The notes: a model not told the origin generated them from the letters alone. A stretch of DNA of 36,536 bases from Candidatus Omnitrophota bacterium (GCA_023819605.1 JAMWCB010000003.1:1-36536); one strand, 5' to 3'. Positions 17,794 through 26,459 are shown, counted from the first letter of the stretch. Program-made: numbers and translations.

Positions 17794-19005
17794 TCACAAC
17801 CGTACTACGTCGTTTTCATAATACATGGACAAGAACAGCAAGAGGTAATCCCGCACATGACGGGTCAAGAGAAAATTATTCCGCACATGCTCGCGCCCGT
17901 TTTTTCCCAACTGTTGCGCATAGGCCGGACTATTCAGCAACTGCTTTACGGCAAACGCCGCGCCTTCGATGGAATGGCAGAGCAGCCCGGAATATTTATG
18001 GGTAATCTGCAAGGGAATACCGCCGACCGCCGATGCGACGACCGGCTTGCCTTTCCAGAGGGCTTCCGAAACGGTAAGCCCGAAACCTTCCTTGAGGGAT
18101 TTTTGCATAATCACATCCGAAGCCCGCTGCAGCGCGTTAATTAATAAATCATCCTGCGGCAACAGGAGAATATGTATATCCGGATCCTTGCCCGCCTGTT
18201 CGCGGACTTCCGCCAAGACTTCCAATCCTTCCGGATCGTCGGCGGCAGTGCCGCCGGCCAAAATCAATTGACAGTCGATATGCTTTTTTACCAACTGATA
18301 AACCTTGAGGACTCCCAGCGGATCTTTTAACCGGTCGAAGCGGGAAATTTGGGTAATGATCGGTTTGTCCCGCACAAGACCGTGCTGCCGGATCATCCGT
18401 TCGACGGTTTCTTCCGGCAACTCACGATTTTTATCGCTCAACGGGTCTATGGACGGCGTAATCAAAAACTGCCGGATCGGCAGCGGCCGGGAAAACGACG
18501 GCGAAGAAAACACGCAGCCGTCGTACCGGCGGATAAATCCCATGAGAAACTGCCATACCCCGTCGTCCGGATGCGACACGTCCACATGGCAGCGCCAAAT
18601 CCATTTATTCGACTGTTTTTTTTCAACGAGCATGATCGGCTGGGGATCGTGGATAAACACCACATCGCCGTAAATATTCAACGCGGCGTTATTTTTTCTG
18701 CCGGTATCCAGAAAAATATCGAAATCATCGCGCGTGATCACTTCCGCGCGCCCGTGCAGCGCGTTATGAAATTTCTTCGTCACGCCGAAAAACTGCTCGC
18801 CGCCTTTAATCACGTCCCAACCCGCGCGCACACCCAATTCCTGCAGCAACGGCACCATGCGGTTTAAAATCTCCGCTACGCCGCCGCCCACGGCGGTCGA
18901 ATTGACATTCTGAACCGCCTTGCCGTCGAGCCGTTCGCCCAACCGGCGCAAATCATCGATCACCGCCTGCCCGACAATCGGGACATATTCCGTTAAGTGC
19001 GCCAT
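17794..19005 (-). CDS. treT: Trehalose synthase TreT-type glycosyltransferase (GT4)
   Basis: 403 residues of GT-B fold. The N-terminal part has VQNVNSTAVGGGVAEIL, the TreT signature, and the C-terminal nucleotide-sugar site has KSLKEGFGLTVSEALWKGKPVV (E-x7-E). TreT joins NDP-glucose and glucose to trehalose, reversibly. The ATG at 19005 follows GAGGTGACCG and lies 3 bases after the preceding stop. It is the last gene of a coupled operon that also encodes a GT20 synthase and OtsB-type phosphatase, so two routes to trehalose, or to related glucosides, are encoded together. An alternative is that it makes or breaks another glucoside; the TreT motif argues for trehalose. Confidence 0.87.
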   Translation of the reverse strand: MAHLTEYVPIVGQAVIDDLRRLGERLDGKAVQNVNSTAVGGGVAEILNRMVPLLQELGVRAGWDVIKGGEQFFGVTKKFHNALHGRAEVITRDDFDIFLDTGRKNNAALNIYGDVVFIHDPQPIMLVEKKQSNKWIWRCHVDVSHPDDGVWQFLMGFIRRYDGCVFSSPSFSRPLPIRQFLITPSIDPLSDKNRELPEETVERMIRQHGLVRDKPIITQISRFDRLKDPLGVLKVYQLVKKHIDCQLILAGGTAADDPEGLEVLAEVREQAGKDPDIHILLLPQDDLLINALQRASDVIMQKSLKEGFGLTVSEALWKGKPVVASAVGGIPLQITHKYSGLLCHSIEGAAFAVKQLLNSPAYAQQLGKNGREHVRNNFLLTRHVRDYLLLFLSMYYENDVVRL

Positions 19006-19008
19006 CGG

Positions 19009-19671
19009 TCACCTCGCCGTTGTCTTTTGGATTATCTGAAGAATCGCCGCGCGCAACCCGTCCAGCGTGAACGTGTACGGATCTATCCGCGCTATTTTTT
19101 CCGCCGCCTCCGTCTGCCCCAAAGAATCGGCCAGCCAGTTTGAAAAATCGTTATTTCCTTTTTCAAGGCGCAGGCGCGCTTCAAACATATGGAAATAAAT
19201 CACCGGCAGGCTGACCGCCGCCAGTGCCGCGGTAAACTCCGCGAGCGTGCGCGCGAAAATTCCGGTCGGGACAATGAAACTTACGGATTTAATCACCTGA
19301 AACTCTTCCCCGCCGCGGCAGGCGCGCTCGCGAGCCGCCGGATTGCGCCCCAGATAATCTTCCAGGAGAAAAATAAACCGTTCGCGCACCGCGCGAATCG
19401 TCGGATAATCGATAATATTGACGCTGGCCAACTGCTCGGCCAATTCGTCTTCGCCCAACGCTTCCCGCACCCAGTACGCGAAATCATTCGGCGGCTCGGG
19501 CGAAACAAAGAGATGCTGCTGCAAAAACCGGTGCGTGTGATGATACATACACGCGCCCGGAACTTCCCGCAACAGGGCCAACAATTCTCCGGCGGTCGAC
19601 GCTTTCAAGCCGGTCAGTTCCGACAAATTAAACCGCGTGTAAAATTGAAACGGTTCCCGCTCCATATTCAC
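19009..19671 (-). CDS. DUF5752-type protein with internal duplication
   Basis: 220 residues, ATG at 19671 overlapping the OtsB stop (ATGA). I recognise it as the DUF5752 type that accompanies TreT genes; no enzymatic motif is known to me. Two similar halves are visible: residues about 25-108 (GACMYHHTHRF, NDFAYWVREALGEDELAEQLA) and about 136-216 (PVIYFHMFEARL, NDFSNWLADSLGQTEAAEKIA). It is soluble, helical and lacks a signal peptide. Its position between OtsB and TreT suggests a partner or regulator of trehalose synthesis, which is inference. Confidence 0.75.
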   Translation of the reverse strand: MNMEREPFQFYTRFNLSELTGLKASTAGELLALLREVPGACMYHHTHRFLQQHLFVSPEPPNDFAYWVREALGEDELAEQLASVNIIDYPTIRAVRERFIFLLEDYLGRNPAARERACRGGEEFQVIKSVSFIVPTGIFARTLAEFTAALAAVSLPVIYFHMFEARLRLEKGNNDFSNWLADSLGQTEAAEKIARIDPYTFTLDGLRAAILQIIQKTTAR

Positions 19672-20468
19672 CTCCGCATCGTTTCGCGCGCAAACATACG
19701 CAGCACTTCGATAACCTCCGCCTGCGTCTCAACGCAATACTGCGCCCCGGATCTTTTCTGCCGGCCGACGACAATTCCGACATCGCTTTCCCGCAAAATC
19801 CGGAACACGTCCTCGTCGGTGCGATCATCGCCGATATAGACCGCCACCCGCTCCCGCGGCGGTATCCCGCTCTGCCGCCACAGCCATCGCACCGCGTGCC
19901 CTTTATTCCAGGGGCGCGCCGGCCGCGCCTCCCGGACCAACGCGCCTTCGAGCGTTTCCAGCATTCCCTGTTCCCGCCACGGCCGAATACAGTGCTGGAA
20001 ACAGGATCTCACCGTACGCCGCCGCTGTGCCGCAACCGCGCGGTAGTGGAGCGCCACGGAAAACAGCTTGCCCTCGATCAACACGCCGGGAATATCGGCG
20101 CACACCCGCCGCAAACACCGTTCTACCGCAACCAGCGCCTGCGCGATTGCCGGCGATAATTTCCGCGTATAAGCGCCCTGCGGGGTCTGAATACACCAGC
20201 CGTGATCGCCGGCATAGGAAATATCCGGGATCGCCACCCGGCGGCGCAAATCCGCCAATGGCCGGCCGCTGACCACCGCGAGGCGGACGCGCGGCAACGC
20301 CGCGCACTGCCGCAGCACGCGACGCACCGCCGGCGCTAACCGCGCCTGTTCCGGCCGCGCGGCAAACGGCGCCAGCGTGCCGTCATAATCCACACCAAGC
20401 ATCACCTGCCGCCCGGCCAGTTTCCGACAAATCTCCGCTTGCGCGCGCCGGAAATCTTGAGGCATCAT
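19668..20468 (-). CDS. otsB: Trehalose-6-phosphate phosphatase (HAD family)
   Basis: 266 residues. HAD motif I is VDYDGTLAPF (about 26-35), motif II VVSGRPL, motif III lysine in PWNKGHAVRWL, and motif IV IGDDRTDEDVF. The cap region is of the OtsB/HAD-IIB type. It removes phosphate from the sugar phosphate made by the GT20 enzyme encoded just upstream. The ATG at 20468 overlaps the upstream stop (ATGA), and its own stop overlaps the DUF5752 start, so three genes are translationally coupled. Confidence 0.9.
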   Translation of the reverse strand: MMPQDFRRAQAEICRKLAGRQVMLGVDYDGTLAPFAARPEQARLAPAVRRVLRQCAALPRVRLAVVSGRPLADLRRRVAIPDISYAGDHGWCIQTPQGAYTRKLSPAIAQALVAVERCLRRVCADIPGVLIEGKLFSVALHYRAVAAQRRRTVRSCFQHCIRPWREQGMLETLEGALVREARPARPWNKGHAVRWLWRQSGIPPRERVAVYIGDDRTDEDVFRILRESDVGIVVGRQKRSGAQYCVETQAEVIEVLRMFARETMRR

Positions 20469-22708
20469 GCGTCCCGTTTCAAAGCCATTAATTCATTAAA
20501 AATCGTCCCGGCCCAGCGGAAAATATTATTCTCTTTGACCAGCGCGCGCATCCGTTCCATACGGCGCTGTTTTTCCTCCACCGGCATCACGATCGCCTGG
20601 TGCACCCCCTGCGCAAATTCTTCGATCGAATAGGGGTTGATCTGCACCGCATCGGTCAATTCACGCGCCGCGCCGGTAAACTTACTGAGCACGAGCATAC
20701 CGTTCAAATCATCTTTTGCCGTCACGTATTCTTTAGCCACCAAATTCATGCCGTCATGCAGCGAACTGACGATGCAGATATCGCCAACCTGATAATAAGG
20801 CAATATCTCGTCCTGGGAAAAATGATGTTTAAGATAGATGATCGGTTTCCACGTTCCGTCGGAATAATTCCAGTTTATTTTCTCGACCAGCTCATCCAGT
20901 TCGCCGAGCAGGTCGTGATAGCGTTTAATATGGGTGCGGCTGGGCGCCGCCAACTGCAACAATACGAATTTTCCCCGGTACTCCGGATAGCGGGTCAATA
21001 AACGGTCAACGGCAAGCATTCGTTCGTTCAATCCTTTCGTATAATCGATACGGTCGACGCCGACCGCGACAATTTTACCCTCCAGCGAAAATTCTTCGCG
21101 CAGCCGGCGTACGCCGCCGCTCACCGCCGGCTGCCCACGTTCGGAACCGGCAACGGCCACGCTGATCGGAAACGGACGGACAAGGGTTTCGTGCCCGGCG
21201 CAATGCACGCTGAATTTTTCCGTATCGATCCGCGATTCTAAAAAACGGTTGGCGGTTTCCAAAAAATTATTACAATGGAACTGCAAATGAAATCCGATCA
21301 AATCGCAGCCGAGCATGCCGTCTAATATTTCCTGCTGATAGGGGCAAATCGCGAACACTTCCGGATTCGGCCAGGGGATATGCCAAAACAGAGCGACCGT
21401 CACGTCCGGCCGCCGCGCTTTAATCATCCGCGGCAAGAGCGTGAAATGATAATCCTGAATAAACACGAACGCATGCCCATCCTGCGGCAGTTCTTCGAGC
21501 AGAGCGTCGGCAAAACGCTGGTTAACTTTTTGATACATCTGCCAATCGGCACTGCGGAACAGCGGCCGCGTATGCGTAATATGACAGAGCGGCCACAGCC
21601 CTTCATTGGCAAATCCGTAGTAATATCCCTGCTCTTCCGCTTTCGAAAGCCAGACGCGTTTGAGCACGTAGCGGATATCTTCCGGCGGCACGCCCACCTT
21701 ATCTTTGGCATTGACAAAAGCGCGATCCGCGCTGCCGCTGCCGTGCGCCAGCCACATACCGCCGCAGGCGCGCAAAATCGGGTCAAGCGCGGTCACGACC
21801 CCGCTGGCCGGACGCACGCATACCGGACGGTTCGTCTGCTGATTCACGATATGCATATAAGGCTCGCGGTTGGACACCGCGAAAAACCCGTGGTCGCCGA
21901 GTTTAGCCACGACGATATCCCGCAATTTTTTCTCCGTCCATAATTCCGTGTTTTCCAGCCGCGCCGACGCGGTGTCCGCAACCGCCCGCCGCGCGACCCG
22001 CAAACTCAGCGCAACCTGTTCCACTTCTCCGGCCAACGCCCGCATCTCATCAGCGCCTTTAATCGACGAAAACGCGCTGGTTTCTCCGCGATGAAACCGG
22101 CGGAACCAATCGGTCAGCTGCCGCAGCGGAAAAATAAACAGCCGCCACTGCATGAGCACGCTCACGCAAAACAGCAGAATAACCAGCACGATTACCGGCA
22201 TACCGATGCGCTCCCAGAGCTGCGCTAAACGAAAAAAGACATAGGAGGTATCATAGACTACTTCCACCATGCCTAAGCGGCGGCCGGCAGCATCACTGAC
22301 CGGTAGGCGGTATCGGTACAGCACATACTCCTGATACCGTTCCAGCGAAGTAGCCGCGCCTGACTCCACCGATTCCGGAAGAGGCATGGCCGGCGAAAAT
22401 TGTTCCTGGAGGAAAGCAATCCGCCGAGTTATGGCGAAAATCTTGCCGGCTTCATCATACAGAACGCAGCCCTGAAAATTTTTCCGCGTTTCAAACCGCT
22501 CGACCAGCCGCTGCGCTGCCGGAACATCCCGCTGCGCCAGCACATACTGCGCGGACACTTCCAGGCTTTCCGCCACCGCGCGCGCTTTCCGCTGCAACTC
22601 GTCGAGCAGGCGGTTTTCTTCCCGGCGGACGTTCCAAATCCCGTAACCGATCAGAACCGCGCACACCACGATGAGAATGGGCAAAAAGAAAAGAATTAAG
22701 CGTTTCAA
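20465..22708 (-). CDS. otsA: Membrane-anchored HAMP-trehalose-6-phosphate synthase (GT20)
   Basis: 747 residues from a TTG at 22708 behind GGGGAGG; a GTG at 22735 would add nine residues but lacks a ribosome site. The N-terminus holds a membrane segment ([21 protein letters not shown]), an extracytoplasmic part of about 140 residues, a second membrane segment ([17 protein letters not shown]) and a HAMP-like linker ([16 protein letters not shown]). The catalytic GT20 domain fills about 270-745: [25 protein letters not shown], and [14 protein letters not shown] are the OtsA signatures. The loop [14 protein letters not shown] replaces the usual GG-x-W-x-G-W-x-G, so the product may be trehalose-6-phosphate or a related glucoside phosphate. 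The layout of a sensor-like module fused to a synthase suggests direct response to envelope or osmotic state. Confidence 0.9.
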   Translation of the reverse strand: MKRLILFFLPILIVVCAVLIGYGIWNVRREENRLLDELQRKARAVAESLEVSAQYVLAQRDVPAAQRLVERFETRKNFQGCVLYDEAGKIFAITRRIAFLQEQFSPAMPLPESVESGAATSLERYQEYVLYRYRLPVSDAAGRRLGMVEVVYDTSYVFFRLAQLWERIGMPVIVLVILLFCVSVLMQWRLFIFPLRQLTDWFRRFHRGETSAFSSIKGADEMRALAGEVEQVALSLRVARRAVADTASARLENTELWTEKKLRDIVVAKLGDHGFFAVSNREPYMHIVNQQTNRPVCVRPASGVVTALDPILRACGGMWLAHGSGSADRAFVNAKDKVGVPPEDIRYVLKRVWLSKAEEQGYYYGFANEGLWPLCHITHTRPLFRSADWQMYQKVNQRFADALLEELPQDGHAFVFIQDYHFTLLPRMIKARRPDVTVALFWHIPWPNPEVFAICPYQQEILDGMLGCDLIGFHLQFHCNNFLETANRFLESRIDTEKFSVHCAGHETLVRPFPISVAVAGSERGQPAVSGGVRRLREEFSLEGKIVAVGVDRIDYTKGLNERMLAVDRLLTRYPEYRGKFVLLQLAAPSRTHIKRYHDLLGELDELVEKINWNYSDGTWKPIIYLKHHFSQDEILPYYQVGDICIVSSLHDGMNLVAKEYVTAKDDLNGMLVLSKFTGAARELTDAVQINPYSIEEFAQGVHQAIVMPVEEKQRRMERMRALVKENNIFRWAGTIFNELMALKRDA

Positions 22709-22798
22709 AAAGCCTCCCCTGAATCTCCCCGACACTATCCGTTACGGCCGTCTGAAAATACCGTGAGAAGAACACTACTGGCGCACATCCGGAGTGAT

Positions 22799-22831
22799 AA
22801 AAAAACGCCATCCGGATAATTACGGATGGCG
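22799..22831 (-). terminator. Intrinsic terminator between the IMPase gene and the GT20 gene
   Basis: CGCCATCCG and CGGATGGCG (9 perfect pairs, 8-base loop) followed by T7 on the minus strand. It is the natural end of the GroES-to-IMPase operon, but also lies downstream of the best promoter for the trehalose operon, so it may serve as an attenuator. Confidence 0.85.
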
Positions 22832-22851
22832 GCCCGACCATCGACAATGCC

Positions 22852-22871
22852 TCCGAAGCGGTTGCTTCGGA
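22852..22871 (-). promoter_or_regulatory. Leader hairpin upstream of the trehalose operon terminator
   Basis: TCCGAAGC GGTT GCTTCGGA on the plus strand, an 8-bp perfect stem with a 4-base loop. It is the first structure in the predicted trehalose operon leader, about 20 nt before the terminator stem. It could be part of an anti-terminator or sensor fold. Confidence 0.5.
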
Positions 22872-22883
22872 CCCTTAATTTTT

Positions 22884-22911
22884 AGTATAACGCCGCTCAA
22901 CAAGATGTCAA
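22884..22911 (-). promoter_or_regulatory. Promoter of the trehalose operon (TTGACA-16-TATACT)
   Basis: On the minus strand TTGACA (22906-22911) and TATACT (22884-22889) have a 16-base spacer. The -35 box overlaps the stop codon of the IMPase gene. Predicted transcription start is near 22877, giving a leader of about 170 nt that contains a hairpin and an intrinsic terminator. Confidence 0.7.
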
Positions 22912-23726
22912 GAAGTAATCCCGGTTTTTCCGCTTGTTAATGCCGGCGGACGGCGGTGCAGCACCGCCCGCATCGCCCGGTGCAGCCGCCCATTGGACGC
23001 CAGCATATTTCCCGCCGCATGGTCATAAGGTTTGCCGTCGAAACCGCTTATTTTTCCGCCGGCGCACTCGATAATCAAACCGGCCGCCGCCGTGTCCCAG
23101 GGCTTCAAATCCAGTTCCCAAAACCCGTCGAACCGGCCGCCGGCGACATAGCATAAATCCAGCGCCGCCGCGCCGGCGCGGCGCACGGCCATGCTGCGCA
23201 TGATAAACGCCGCGAAATGATCGAGATTATTTTCCTTTTTTTCCCGCACCTGGTAGGAAAAGCCGGTCGCCAAAAACGCGCGGTCCAAGCGCGCCTGGCG
23301 GGAAACCGCAATCCGCTGCCGGTTCAAACGCGCCGCTTCACCGGCAGCCGCGGTAAACAGTTCATCGCGCACCGGATCATAGACCACCCCCACCACCATG
23401 CGCCCGTCCTGTTCCAAGGCGATGGATACGCAAAAAAACGGGAACTGGTGGGCGAAATTCGTCGTGCCGTCCAGCGGATCGATAATCCAGCGTGCCGACC
23501 GGCCGGCCTCTGCCGGGCGCTCCTCCGCCAGTATCCCGTACGCGGGAAAATCTTTTTTCAACCTGCGCACAATCATTTCTTCCGCGCGCACATCGACATT
23601 CGTCACGATATTTATCGCGCCTTTATATTCAACCTGTTTTGGCCGGCGAAGATTTTTCCGGATAAACGAACCGGCATTTAAAGCCGCGGCGACCGCGGCT
23701 TTTTTTTCCTTCTGAAATTTCATCAT
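22908..23726 (-). CDS. Inositol monophosphatase family phosphatase
   Basis: 272 residues of the Li-sensitive, Mg-dependent sugar phosphatase fold. Motifs: AEERP (metal-binding glutamate, about 68-72), WIIDPLDGTTNF (motif A, about 79-90) and LKPWDTAAAGLIIECAGG (motif B, about 205-222). Substrate may be inositol-1-phosphate or a related sugar phosphate; suhB-type housekeeping use is also possible. The start overlaps the stop of the TlpA-fusion gene (ATGATGA arrangement), so it is coupled to it. It ends the operon at a strong terminator. Confidence 0.88.
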   Translation of the reverse strand: MMKFQKEKKAAVAAALNAGSFIRKNLRRPKQVEYKGAINIVTNVDVRAEEMIVRRLKKDFPAYGILAEERPAEAGRSARWIIDPLDGTTNFAHQFPFFCVSIALEQDGRMVVGVVYDPVRDELFTAAAGEAARLNRQRIAVSRQARLDRAFLATGFSYQVREKKENNLDHFAAFIMRSMAVRRAGAAALDLCYVAGGRFDGFWELDLKPWDTAAAGLIIECAGGKISGFDGKPYDHAAGNMLASNGRLHRAMRAVLHRRPPALTSGKTGITS

Positions 23727-24961
23727 CGTTTAAGCCGTTGAATATCCGCCGTGAGCCGCTCCCCAATATCCGGGTGCAATCCCACATACACCGCGGCAAT
23801 CACCCCGTCCCGCCCGACCACGACCACCTGCGGAATCGACTCCACGCCTAATTGCCGGGCAAACGCCGCGCCGCCGTCGAAAAAAACCGGTAATTGATAA
23901 CCGTTCTGCGCGATAAATTCCGCGACCACGTCTTTTTCTTCCGCGCTCACCGCTAAAAATTGCACCTGCGCATCGGTTTTCCATTCCTGGTACCATTGAT
24001 CGAGCAACGGCAGTTCTTTCTGACAGGGCGGGCACCAGCTTGCCCAAAAATCGATGACCGCGATCTTATTTTTAATCTGCGCGCGCTTAAACAGCTGACC
24101 CCGCGCGTCGAGGAGCGTAAAATCCGGACAGGGTTTGCCGACCAGCGGATGCTCCGCGCCCTGCGGCGATTCCCCCGCGTCCGGCGCGCCGACCGCTGCG
24201 CTCATATCCATTACTTCCACGCCTTCCGGCGGCGTATAGGAAAACAGCTCGTCCGGCAATTCTTTATTTTGCGCGACCTCCGTATACACAACCTGCGATA
24301 ACCGCCGCTGCTGCGCATTATACACTTCGATTTTTTCGCAATACGCGCCGGCCGTATTCCAATAGTAACTCATCTTTTCCGGAATGGTCTCCGCGCCTGC
24401 CGGATTGCCTTCCGCCTGCAAACGCTGCTCTATTTTTTTCCGCGCGGCCTCGGTCATCTGCAGCCGCACAATCTGAACGCGATACCCGTCGGACTGCGAC
24501 TCCTCAACCTGCACCGGCGCGTAGGTCTCGAGCACTCCCCGAAACTGCGCGGCGGGACTGAACTGCGCCAGCAGCATTTTTCCCTGCTCGCTGTCCGGCG
24601 CGGTGAGCACCTTCATCGCCCGCACGGACTTTCCTTCCGGCGTGCGCTGTTCCTGCCAAAACGTCGCGCCGTCGTACACGGACAAACTGTGCACGGTTTG
24701 GCCGTCGGGCAAGCCGCTGACCGCAAGCTCGGCGCGGAATTTATCCGGGTATTTCTGGCGCACCGGGCCGCTGACCGTTATTTCCATGCCGCTCATCGAA
24801 TTCGTCTGGCGGATAGTCGCGGAAAAATTCCGCACTGTTTCATACCGGGCCTGTATTTCTTTGACCAACATCGCGGGGCTGATTTCTTCAGCGGCCGCCG
24901 CGTACCCGGTCCAGACCCCGACGACGATCACCGCGCTCACGCACAATTTCCGTATCTGCAC
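23723..24961 (-). CDS. Exported LolA-like/TlpA thioredoxin fusion protein
   Basis: 412 residues. The GTG at 24961 lies behind AAAGGAG and starts a signal peptide (QIRKLCVSAVIVVGVWTGYAAAA). Residues about 25-240 resemble the LolA/outer-membrane-lipoprotein-sorting or DUF2092 fold (YETVRNFSATIRQTN, YPDKFRAELAV, ELFSYTPPEGVEV). Residues about 270-412 are a TlpA/AhpC-type thioredoxin domain (HPLVGKPCPDFTLLDARG, FWASWCPPCQKE with the W-C-P-P-C redox centre, IPQVVVVGRDG). It probably acts as a periplasmic thiol-disulfide reductase with an attached lipid- or protein-binding part; the fusion partner's ligand is unknown. It is coupled to the downstream phosphatase. Confidence 0.85.
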   Translation of the reverse strand: MQIRKLCVSAVIVVGVWTGYAAAAEEISPAMLVKEIQARYETVRNFSATIRQTNSMSGMEITVSGPVRQKYPDKFRAELAVSGLPDGQTVHSLSVYDGATFWQEQRTPEGKSVRAMKVLTAPDSEQGKMLLAQFSPAAQFRGVLETYAPVQVEESQSDGYRVQIVRLQMTEAARKKIEQRLQAEGNPAGAETIPEKMSYYWNTAGAYCEKIEVYNAQQRRLSQVVYTEVAQNKELPDELFSYTPPEGVEVMDMSAAVGAPDAGESPQGAEHPLVGKPCPDFTLLDARGQLFKRAQIKNKIAVIDFWASWCPPCQKELPLLDQWYQEWKTDAQVQFLAVSAEEKDVVAEFIAQNGYQLPVFFDGGAAFARQLGVESIPQVVVVGRDGVIAAVYVGLHPDIGERLTADIQRLKR

Positions 24962-24992
24962 ACATACTCCTTTCTGCTTCCGTTCGCCGGCT

Positions 24993-25748
24993 TCACACGC
25001 ATATCCGCAACCCGTCGCGGGCCACCCGCGCCTGCGGAAAAACCTGCCGCGCCTGCGCCTGCGCCTGCGCCCGCTGCGCGGTCGTGCGATAAACCTGCGC
25101 GTCAAAATGCGTCAACATCAGTTGTTTGGCCCCGGCCTGCCGCGCCAATCCCGCCGCCTTATGCGGATCCAGGTGCGGCCACCCGCCGTCATCCTGCCCC
25201 AATTGCAGCGCGCATTCCGTAATTAAAATATCCGCGGCGCGCGCCAATTTCACCGCGTTTGCACAGATACCGGTATCCGTGCAATAGGCCAGCGTCCTGC
25301 CGGAGAGTTCGAAACGATAACCGAAACAGACGGACGAATGCACCAGCGGCAGCGCGATACCGCCGCCGCCCGGCAAGGAAAACCGCCGCGGCACCGAACG
25401 CAACTCCACGGGAAACGGCAACTGCGCCAGCGGCACCGTCAACGGCTGCGCGCACAAACGCCGCACCGCCGCGCGCAATGCCGGCGGCGTAAAAATCGTC
25501 AGCCCGCGCGCAAACGAAAATTTCGCCAACACGTGCAAACCGACGGTATGATCCAGATGGGCGTGGCTTAAAAACAAATACACCGGCTTCTGTTGATCGA
25601 TAACGCTGTCCAGCTTATGCAAGCCATAGCCGGCGTCGAGAATCACCACGCATTCCGGCGTATCGGCCACCGCGCAGACCGTACTGCCGGTGGGTGAATC
25701 AAACCAGCCGTTCGTCCCTAAAAACGTAATCTGTATCGCTTTTTTCAT
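24993..25748 (-). CDS. MBL-fold metal-dependent hydrolase, RNase Z-like
   Basis: 251 residues, ATG at 25748 behind AAGGTAGGCA. The metallo-beta-lactamase motif is LFLSHAHLDHTVGL (H-x-H-x-D-H, about 59-72); later CTDTG (metal aspartate) and LMLTHFDAQVY complete the site. The overall layout follows the RNase Z/arylsulfatase-like group, but the flexible arm of tRNase Z is absent, so tRNA 3' processing is doubtful. The C-terminus has an AQAQAQAR run coded by a GCCTGC hexamer repeat. It lies 22 nt downstream of the GroES-like gene. Confidence 0.83.
   Translation of the reverse strand: MKKAIQITFLGTNGWFDSPTGSTVCAVADTPECVVILDAGYGLHKLDSVIDQQKPVYLFLSHAHLDHTVGLHVLAKFSFARGLTIFTPPALRAAVRRLCAQPLTVPLAQLPFPVELRSVPRRFSLPGGGGIALPLVHSSVCFGYRFELSGRTLAYCTDTGICANAVKLARAADILITECALQLGQDDGGWPHLDPHKAAGLARQAGAKQLMLTHFDAQVYRTTAQRAQAQAQARQVFPQARVARDGLRICV
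25051..25074 (+). repeat. GCCTGC hexamer tandem repeat
   Basis: Three perfect copies and one imperfect copy of GCCTGC lie inside the MBL hydrolase gene and encode alternating Ala-Gln on the other strand. Copy-number change would keep the reading frame and add or remove two residues. Confidence 0.75.
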
Positions 25749-25769
25749 TGCCTACCTTGCCGGACATCG

Positions 25770-26144
25770 TCAGCGCAAATCATCGGACAGGTCGTAGCGG
25801 ATCAGCGCCAGTATCGCCGCGTGCGGCACAATCACATATTTTACATTTTCGAATTCGAATTCCACCGCGGCGCTGCGCAGGAAAATCGCCCGGTCATGCT
25901 CGCGCGCCTGCAAAGGCACATAATGCGGCGTCGCCGCCTCGCGGGCTTCGGCCCACGGTTCTTTGTGCAAATCCTGAGGATCGGCCACCGGCGTACCCGG
26001 CCCGACGCTGACCACCTTGCCGCTATGGACTTTTTCCTTCTCGTACGTTCCCTGGGGAAGATAGAGCCCGGAATTGGTCATTTCCTTTTGATCATCGGGC
26101 TTGATCAGCACCCGATCGCCGACGATTATCAATTCGCGCTTCAT
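25770..26144 (-). CDS. GroES-like co-chaperonin family protein
   Basis: 124 residues. The N-terminus (ELIIVGDRVLIKPDDQ) and the mobile-loop region with SGLYLP, then GKVVSVGPG, match Cpn10. Normal GroES has about 95 residues; this one has an insert around residues 60-90 (DLHKEPWAEAREAATPHY) before the C-terminal beta part (VEFEFENVKYVIVPHAAILAL). No groEL follows. It may be a specialised co-chaperonin or a GroES-fold protein with another task. A TATAAT box ends only 11 bases before the ATG (26144), and no ribosome site is evident. Confidence 0.8.
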   Translation of the reverse strand: MKRELIIVGDRVLIKPDDQKEMTNSGLYLPQGTYEKEKVHSGKVVSVGPGTPVADPQDLHKEPWAEAREAATPHYVPLQAREHDRAIFLRSAAVEFEFENVKYVIVPHAAILALIRYDLSDDLR

Positions 26145-26149
26145 GGTAG

Positions 26150-26162
26150 AGCGTATTATAAC
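26150..26162 (-). promoter_or_regulatory. -10 box close to the GroES-like start codon
   Basis: A perfect TATAAT on the minus strand lies just upstream of the ATG at 26144, with only a poor T-rich -35. Transcription would start a few bases before the start codon, giving a nearly leaderless mRNA, which agrees with the missing ribosome site. Confidence 0.4.
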
Positions 26163-26459
26163 ACACAATCATGGCAAGAAAAAAATTTTTTGGGCACTGT
26201 CTAAGCGGAAAGCAGGAATAATTTTCTGTGCGCCGACAGAGAAAGTTATCTTTGAAATGGCAATGCTAATGGTGGCCATACGCCAAACTGAGCAACCAGC
26301 AAAAAATAATCAACAAAAATGAGCAAAAATGTACTCTATCCGGTATAATTATTGCTGAAACTTGGATAACAATCGTGCCTAAAAGCGTACCCGTGAAATT
26401 ACGGGATCAACACATGTATTCACGTTAAACGAAATTATAAACACAACCATCGGTAACCA
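26163..26459. other. AT-rich divergent intergenic region
   Basis: About 300 bases between the GroES-like gene and the plus-strand secreted gene. A TATAAT at 26344-26349 on the plus strand could be a -10 box, but no good -35 precedes it. A small hairpin, CCCGT GAAATT ACGGG (26389-26404), lies in the predicted 5' leader. Open frames in this stretch are not convincing as genes. Confidence 0.4.

Noticed and set aside
26101-26322. A 73-codon plus-strand frame in the intergenic region
   Set aside because: It overlaps the GroES-like start, lacks a ribosome site, and shows no recognisable product or transposon feature.
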